A program made the translations under genes and the position numbers. A DNA stretch of 64,000 bases from NCBI RefSeq assembly GCF_036711975.1, contig NC_091973.1, positions 1,612,001 through 1,676,000 of the forward strand, given 5' to 3'. The DNA comes from Onthophagus taurus (Eukaryota > Arthropoda > Insecta > Coleoptera > Scarabaeidae). The notes below the pieces were generated by a model, which did no database searches, was not told the origin of the DNA, and saw only the letters and a list, made by a program, of their open reading frames with translations. This document shows, piece after piece, positions 60,533 through 64,000 of this stretch (positions within the stretch are counted from its first letter, which is position 1; every line of letters begins with the position of its first letter).

Positions 60533-60721
60533 AGAGATTAATATTAATAAGAACAAGTTCATATAAGAATAAGTGCAAAATAGAGAAAGCAAGAACCGCT
60601 TTCAACCAGATGGCTAAACTGTTCAAAAGTCTCAACCTTAATGTGGTTCTACAAAAAAGTACTGAGGATCTCATCTGTGGATAGAGTAATTAACAGAATA
60701 GTGATGGATAAAACTAAATCT
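60533..60721 (+). mobile_element. LINE RT fragment co-amplified in satellite, copy 2
   Basis: Near-identical to the copy at 59776-59950, including the deletion joint between the KLFKSLNLNV part and the VLRISSVDRV part. The two copies therefore arose by amplification of a satellite unit that had already acquired this fragment, not by separate LINE insertions. Confidence 0.75.
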
Positions 60722-61090
60722 ACCCTGCTTGAAGTTTATAGAAAAAATAATCTCGGCCGACTTCGAAGACGTCGGGCGCCCTAACTATTGTCCATAATTC
60801 TTGGGACGGCCGACGTCTTCGAAGTCGACCGAGATTATTTCTTATATCATGAACAATACTCAGGAATCGGAACATTTTATAAAAAAACTTTTAGAACAAA
60901 AGTTGTAGCAAATTTTACTCTTAACAATATTGCTCTCTTTCAGTTTTGCTCCCAGATGCATGAATATCGAGAAAATACAGCTTAGAGATTAATATTAATA
61001 AGAACAAGTTCATATAAGAATAATGTGGTTCAACAAAAAAGTACTGAGGATCTCATCTGTGGAATTAACAGGATAGTGATGGAGCGTTAC

Positions 61091-61513
61091 TCTTTTATTC
61101 CAAATCTTAAATCCACTTTGTTGTTTTCTTCTAGTTCTAATACAACAGTTAGAAAGAAAGCCTTTATTTAGTGTTAAAAAAGACATCCGATATTCAAATG
61201 ATTATTAAATGTAATAAATTTTCTCTAAAAAGTCTTTGAAAATCAATAAACATTAAATTAATTAAAAATAATCCGCCATGTTGGGAATAAAAGTTTAGTA
61301 TGCCATCTATTGACATAAAAAATAATAAGGTTGGTAAAATTGGTTGCCTAAAACCTCCTGACGTTTGACACTTCTATCATGTATAGATTTCAAAGGATTA
61401 GGCCGGTGTTAAAAAGTTAAAATCAAAAGAATCTCACGTAGTAAAGTTAAGAACAGTCAATTAAAACGAATTATAAGTTAATTGGGATCCGACCGTTTAT
61501 AAAAAGAAATCAA
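61091..61513 (+). promoter_or_regulatory. Upstream region of nonstop
   Basis: Spacer between the satellite and the USP gene; it should contain promoter and 5' UTR. It holds an ATAGATGGCATAC match on the minus strand at about 61303-61315. No other feature seen. Confidence 0.35.
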
Positions 61514-62929
61514 ATGGATTATCCAAAAGGTACCTGCCCCCATTTACCATTGGTAAGAGACGAAATTTTATCAGTATACAAAAAGATATACAAAATTTTC
61601 GTCGCGTCGACGAGTAGCAAAGAAAAGTCCATAAAAATAGAGAATAGGAGATGTCAAGACTGTAATACTTTACAACACCACCTTCATACATGCGCCCATT
61701 GCGTATATTTTGGTTGCCAACAACATGTCCGTACTCATTCTTCAACGTTCGGGCACATGTTTAGTGTAGAATTAACATTCGGACAATTGTATTGTTTAAA
61801 ATGTGGTGATTACGTTTACGAGGCTGCGTTAGATAAAATAGCTTTTGAATTAAAATTGTCGGCAAGTTCCTGTAAGAAACGTTTATTTAACTGGTCGTTT
61901 TTTCAATGTAACGATGAAAACGGTGATTTATTAAAGTTCACACCAAAACGTGTTTGCATACCCCCGGAATCAACAATAGGACTCCGGGGGCTTTTAAATT
62001 TAGGCAACACATGTTTTATGAACTGTATAATACAATCCTTTATGCATATGCCATTATTAAGAGAATACTTTTTAACCGAACGCCATAAATGCACGAGATC
62101 ACCAAACAGTTGTCTTGTATGTGAATTAGCAAAACTCTTTCAAGATTTTTATTCCGGCATGACAACTCCGATATCGCTACATAAAATGTTACATTTAATA
62201 TGGACGCAAGCCACTCATTTAGCCGGATACGAACAACAAGATGCCCACGAATTTTTTATCGCCATGCTTCATGTCTTACAAGAACACGATGTAACTGGAA
62301 CTCAAGACTCGCCACCGAAACGCTCTATAATCGATCAAATCTTTTCTGGGTTACTTCAAAGTGATGTTGTTTGTAAAAAATGTAAAAGCGTTTCAACGAA
62401 AATCGAAGCGATGAAGGATGTGTCACTCGATTTGGGACAAGTTAGCGGCGGTCGTCCCCCGCAAGATATTCAAGAGTGTCTGGAAAGGTTTACTAGAGTG
62501 GAAGACCTCGGCGCAAAAATTATGTGTTCAAATTGTAATTCGCATCAAGAATCGACTAAACAACTCAGTATGAAAACATTGCCGATTGTCGTGTGCTTCC
62601 ACCTGAAACGATTCCAGCATTTCAAGAAAGGGGAGAAGATATCTACGCCGATTTCGTTTCCCGAAACTCTCGATATGACACCATTTATGAGTAAAACTAA
62701 TAATCGCGCAACAGAATTGTCATCAGATAACAAATATTCACTTTTCACCGTTATTAATCACGACGGTAATATGATTAATAGTGGTCATTATACAGCTTAT
62801 GTAAGACAACAACAAGAATATTGGTACAAGTGTAGCGATAGAATGATTACAATGGCTAATATCGAGGATGTTTTAAAATCTGAGGCATATTTATTGTTTT
62901 ATCATAAAAGTATTTTATTGTACGATTAA
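61514..62929 (+). CDS. not: Ubiquitin hydrolase of the SAGA complex (Nonstop/USP22/Ubp8)
   Basis: Intronless gene of 471 aa. It removes ubiquitin from histone H2B as the catalytic subunit of the SAGA deubiquitinase module. The N terminus carries the ZnF-UBP zinc finger (RRCQDCNTL, HTCAHC, FGCQQHVRTHSS, GHMFSV and LYCLKCGDYVYE; about residues 40-115), which in this family docks to Sgf11/Ataxin-7 partners. The USP domain follows: Cys box GLRGLLNLGNTCFMN with catalytic Cys167, QQDAHEFF, two CxxC zinc pairs (VVCKKCKS, MCSNCNS) and the His box INSGHYTAYVR with His425, then WYKCSDRMIT. All catalytic motifs are intact. The length is near USP22 (525) and shorter than fly Nonstop. The ATG at 61514 is the first in frame. 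AATAAA lies at 62975-62980. Confidence 0.95.
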   Translation: MDYPKGTCPHLPLVRDEILSVYKKIYKIFVASTSSKEKSIKIENRRCQDCNTLQHHLHTCAHCVYFGCQQHVRTHSSTFGHMFSVELTFGQLYCLKCGDYVYEAALDKIAFELKLSASSCKKRLFNWSFFQCNDENGDLLKFTPKRVCIPPESTIGLRGLLNLGNTCFMNCIIQSFMHMPLLREYFLTERHKCTRSPNSCLVCELAKLFQDFYSGMTTPISLHKMLHLIWTQATHLAGYEQQDAHEFFIAMLHVLQEHDVTGTQDSPPKRSIIDQIFSGLLQSDVVCKKCKSVSTKIEAMKDVSLDLGQVSGGRPPQDIQECLERFTRVEDLGAKIMCSNCNSHQESTKQLSMKTLPIVVCFHLKRFQHFKKGEKISTPISFPETLDMTPFMSKTNNRATELSSDNKYSLFTVINHDGNMINSGHYTAYVRQQQEYWYKCSDRMITMANIEDVLKSEAYLLFYHKSILLYD

Positions 62930-63424
62930 TATAAGTCATTTTTATTAAAAAAACTGTCCTATTTTTAACTTATTAATAAACCTTATTTATGTATAATCAA
63001 TTCAAAATGATACTTAAATATTATTTTAAGTTGAAACTTTGAAGAAAATGATGTTTTTTAATATTGAATTTTTTTTTATACTTTGTAACCAATTTGTATT
63101 TATTAATAAAAGAAAACGCTAAAAATTAATTAAATTAATATCAAGAAATTATATCAATGTTTGAGTTGAATATACATCACAAAAAAATAGATAATATATC
63201 ATTTTATCTATTTTTTATCCTATTTTAAAGTTTATTTTTTGTACGTTTTTATTATTTTTTTTTTCCGACTGGAAGAATATACGTTTTTTTTTTGTTATTG
63301 CCAAATGAGACAGTATTTTGAATATATTTGTACATAGTATTTTTATACGTTATAAATAAATAAAAATACTTTTAAAATAATACTGTTATTATTTATTTTT
63401 TTAATGATAAAAGTTGTTAATGGT
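62930..63424 (+). other. nonstop 3' flank, no gene seen
   Basis: AT-rich with long T runs. Poly(A) signals occur at 62975 and again near 63354-63363. It ends where the satellite starts. Confidence 0.45.
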
Positions 63425-64000
63425 ATTACTCGGGTTTCTTGACACTTGGGGCGGCCGACGTCTTCGAAGTCGGCCGAGATTATATCATATCGTGAACAAT
63501 ACTCAGGAATCGGAGCATACTACTAAAAAACTTTTTGAGCAAAAGTTGTAGATAATTTTATTCTTAACAATATTGCTCTCTTGCACTTTTGCTCTCAGAT
63601 GCGTCAATATCGAGAAAAATACGAAAATATGAAAATTTTGTGAATTTATTGCTTTTTTAAGCTGTTATGGTAACACTATGGAAACGGAGCATACTACTAA
63701 AAAACTTTTTAAGCAAAAGTTGTAGATAATTTTATTCTTAACAATATTGCCCTCTTTCACTTTTGCTCTCGGATGCGTCAATATCTAGAGAAATATGAAA
63801 ATCTGAAAATTTGACGAATTCGTTGCTTTTTTAAGCTGTTATGGTAACACTAGGGAAACGGAGCATACTACTAAAAAACTTTTTAAGCAAAAGTTGTAGA
63901 TAATTTCATTCTTAACAATATTGCACTCTTGCACTTTTGCTCTCAGATGCCTCAATATCGAGAAAAATACAAAAATATAAAAATTTGACGAATTCGTTGC
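63425..64000. repeat. Palindromic satellite family, right-edge block (174-bp module)
   Basis: One palindrome (about 63449-63481) is followed by three tandem copies of the interior module alone: CGGAGCATAC starts at 63511, 63685 and 63859, an exact 174-bp period. Other constant parts are AAGCAAAAGTTGTAGATAAT and AACAATATTGC. The array continues past the window's right edge. Confidence 0.9.

Larger units (their letters stand above)
58000..61090. repeat. Palindromic satellite family, 307-bp units with 451-bp variants
   Basis: Head-to-tail units with exact 307-bp spacing (58350, 58657, 58964, 59271, and 60030 to 60337) and a longer unit (60337 to 60788, 451 bp). Each unit has the interior module (TTTTAGAACAAAAGTTGTAG, AACAATATTGCTCTCTTTCA) flanked by inverted arms containing CGGCCGAC, TTCGAA and GTCGGCCG; one arm often carries the variant GTCGACCG. 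The longer units contain a piece of LINE reverse transcriptase. The repeated ~70-codon frame in each unit is a by-product of repeat similarity. Confidence 0.95.

Noticed and set aside
58350-60985. A repeated ~70-codon open frame in each satellite unit (also at 12.3-13.2 and 40.2-41.3 kb)
   Set aside because: It recurs because the units are near-identical. Several lack an ATG, other frames are equally open, and the predicted peptide has no domain or codon signature. It is repeat DNA, not a gene family.

Overview
This is an AT-rich stretch of an insect nuclear genome, probably from a beetle. Genes have GT-AG introns, some only about 50 nt. The coding genes match insect families: an E-cadherin of Drosophila Shotgun type, Art4/CARMER, a FoxQ2 factor, Nonstop and a chitin-binding cuticle-type protein. 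Large parts of the window are repeats. The beetle assignment is an inference from gene content and repeat style; no marker here proves it.

Layout. 1-2735 (minus): 5' part of a secreted one-CBM14 protein, running off the left edge. 3140-5132 (minus): five-exon gene for an unrecognised basic, low-complexity 548-aa protein. 5426-7980: nested LINE remnants. 8346-9446 (minus): GDP-mannose pyrophosphorylase beta. 10585-13300: palindromic satellite interrupted by a hAT-like element with a perfect 8-bp target duplication. 13833-19839 (plus): CARM1/Art4 in eight exons. 21916-24854 (minus): M13 neprilysin-like peptidase in about ten exons. 26-33 kb: long intergenic region. 33193-34056 (plus): single-exon foxQ2. 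34-42.8 kb: intergenic DNA with a nested TIR transposon and a palindrome-rich array. 42824-43618 (plus): TACC-domain protein. 44.4-45.8 kb: 183-bp satellite. 46919-56701 (plus): E-cadherin (shotgun) in six exons, with a 4.6-kb array of about 169-bp repeats in its second intron. 58.0-61.1 kb: 307-bp palindromic satellite array. 61514-62929 (plus): Nonstop/USP22-type deubiquitinase of SAGA. 63.4 kb to the end: the same satellite family again.

The genes are unrelated housekeeping and developmental genes and do not form a functional cluster. The most unusual feature is one CpG-rich palindromic repeat family seen at eight places. Its units are bounded by inverted repeats, so unit junctions form near-perfect palindromes of about 90 bp. 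In three places the palindromes, or their spacer, lie inside small elements with Tc1-like ends flanked by TA. This suggests that a transposon-internal repeat expanded into satellite arrays. Exon limits were read by eye from splice consensus and phase; they have not been tested against transcripts or databases.
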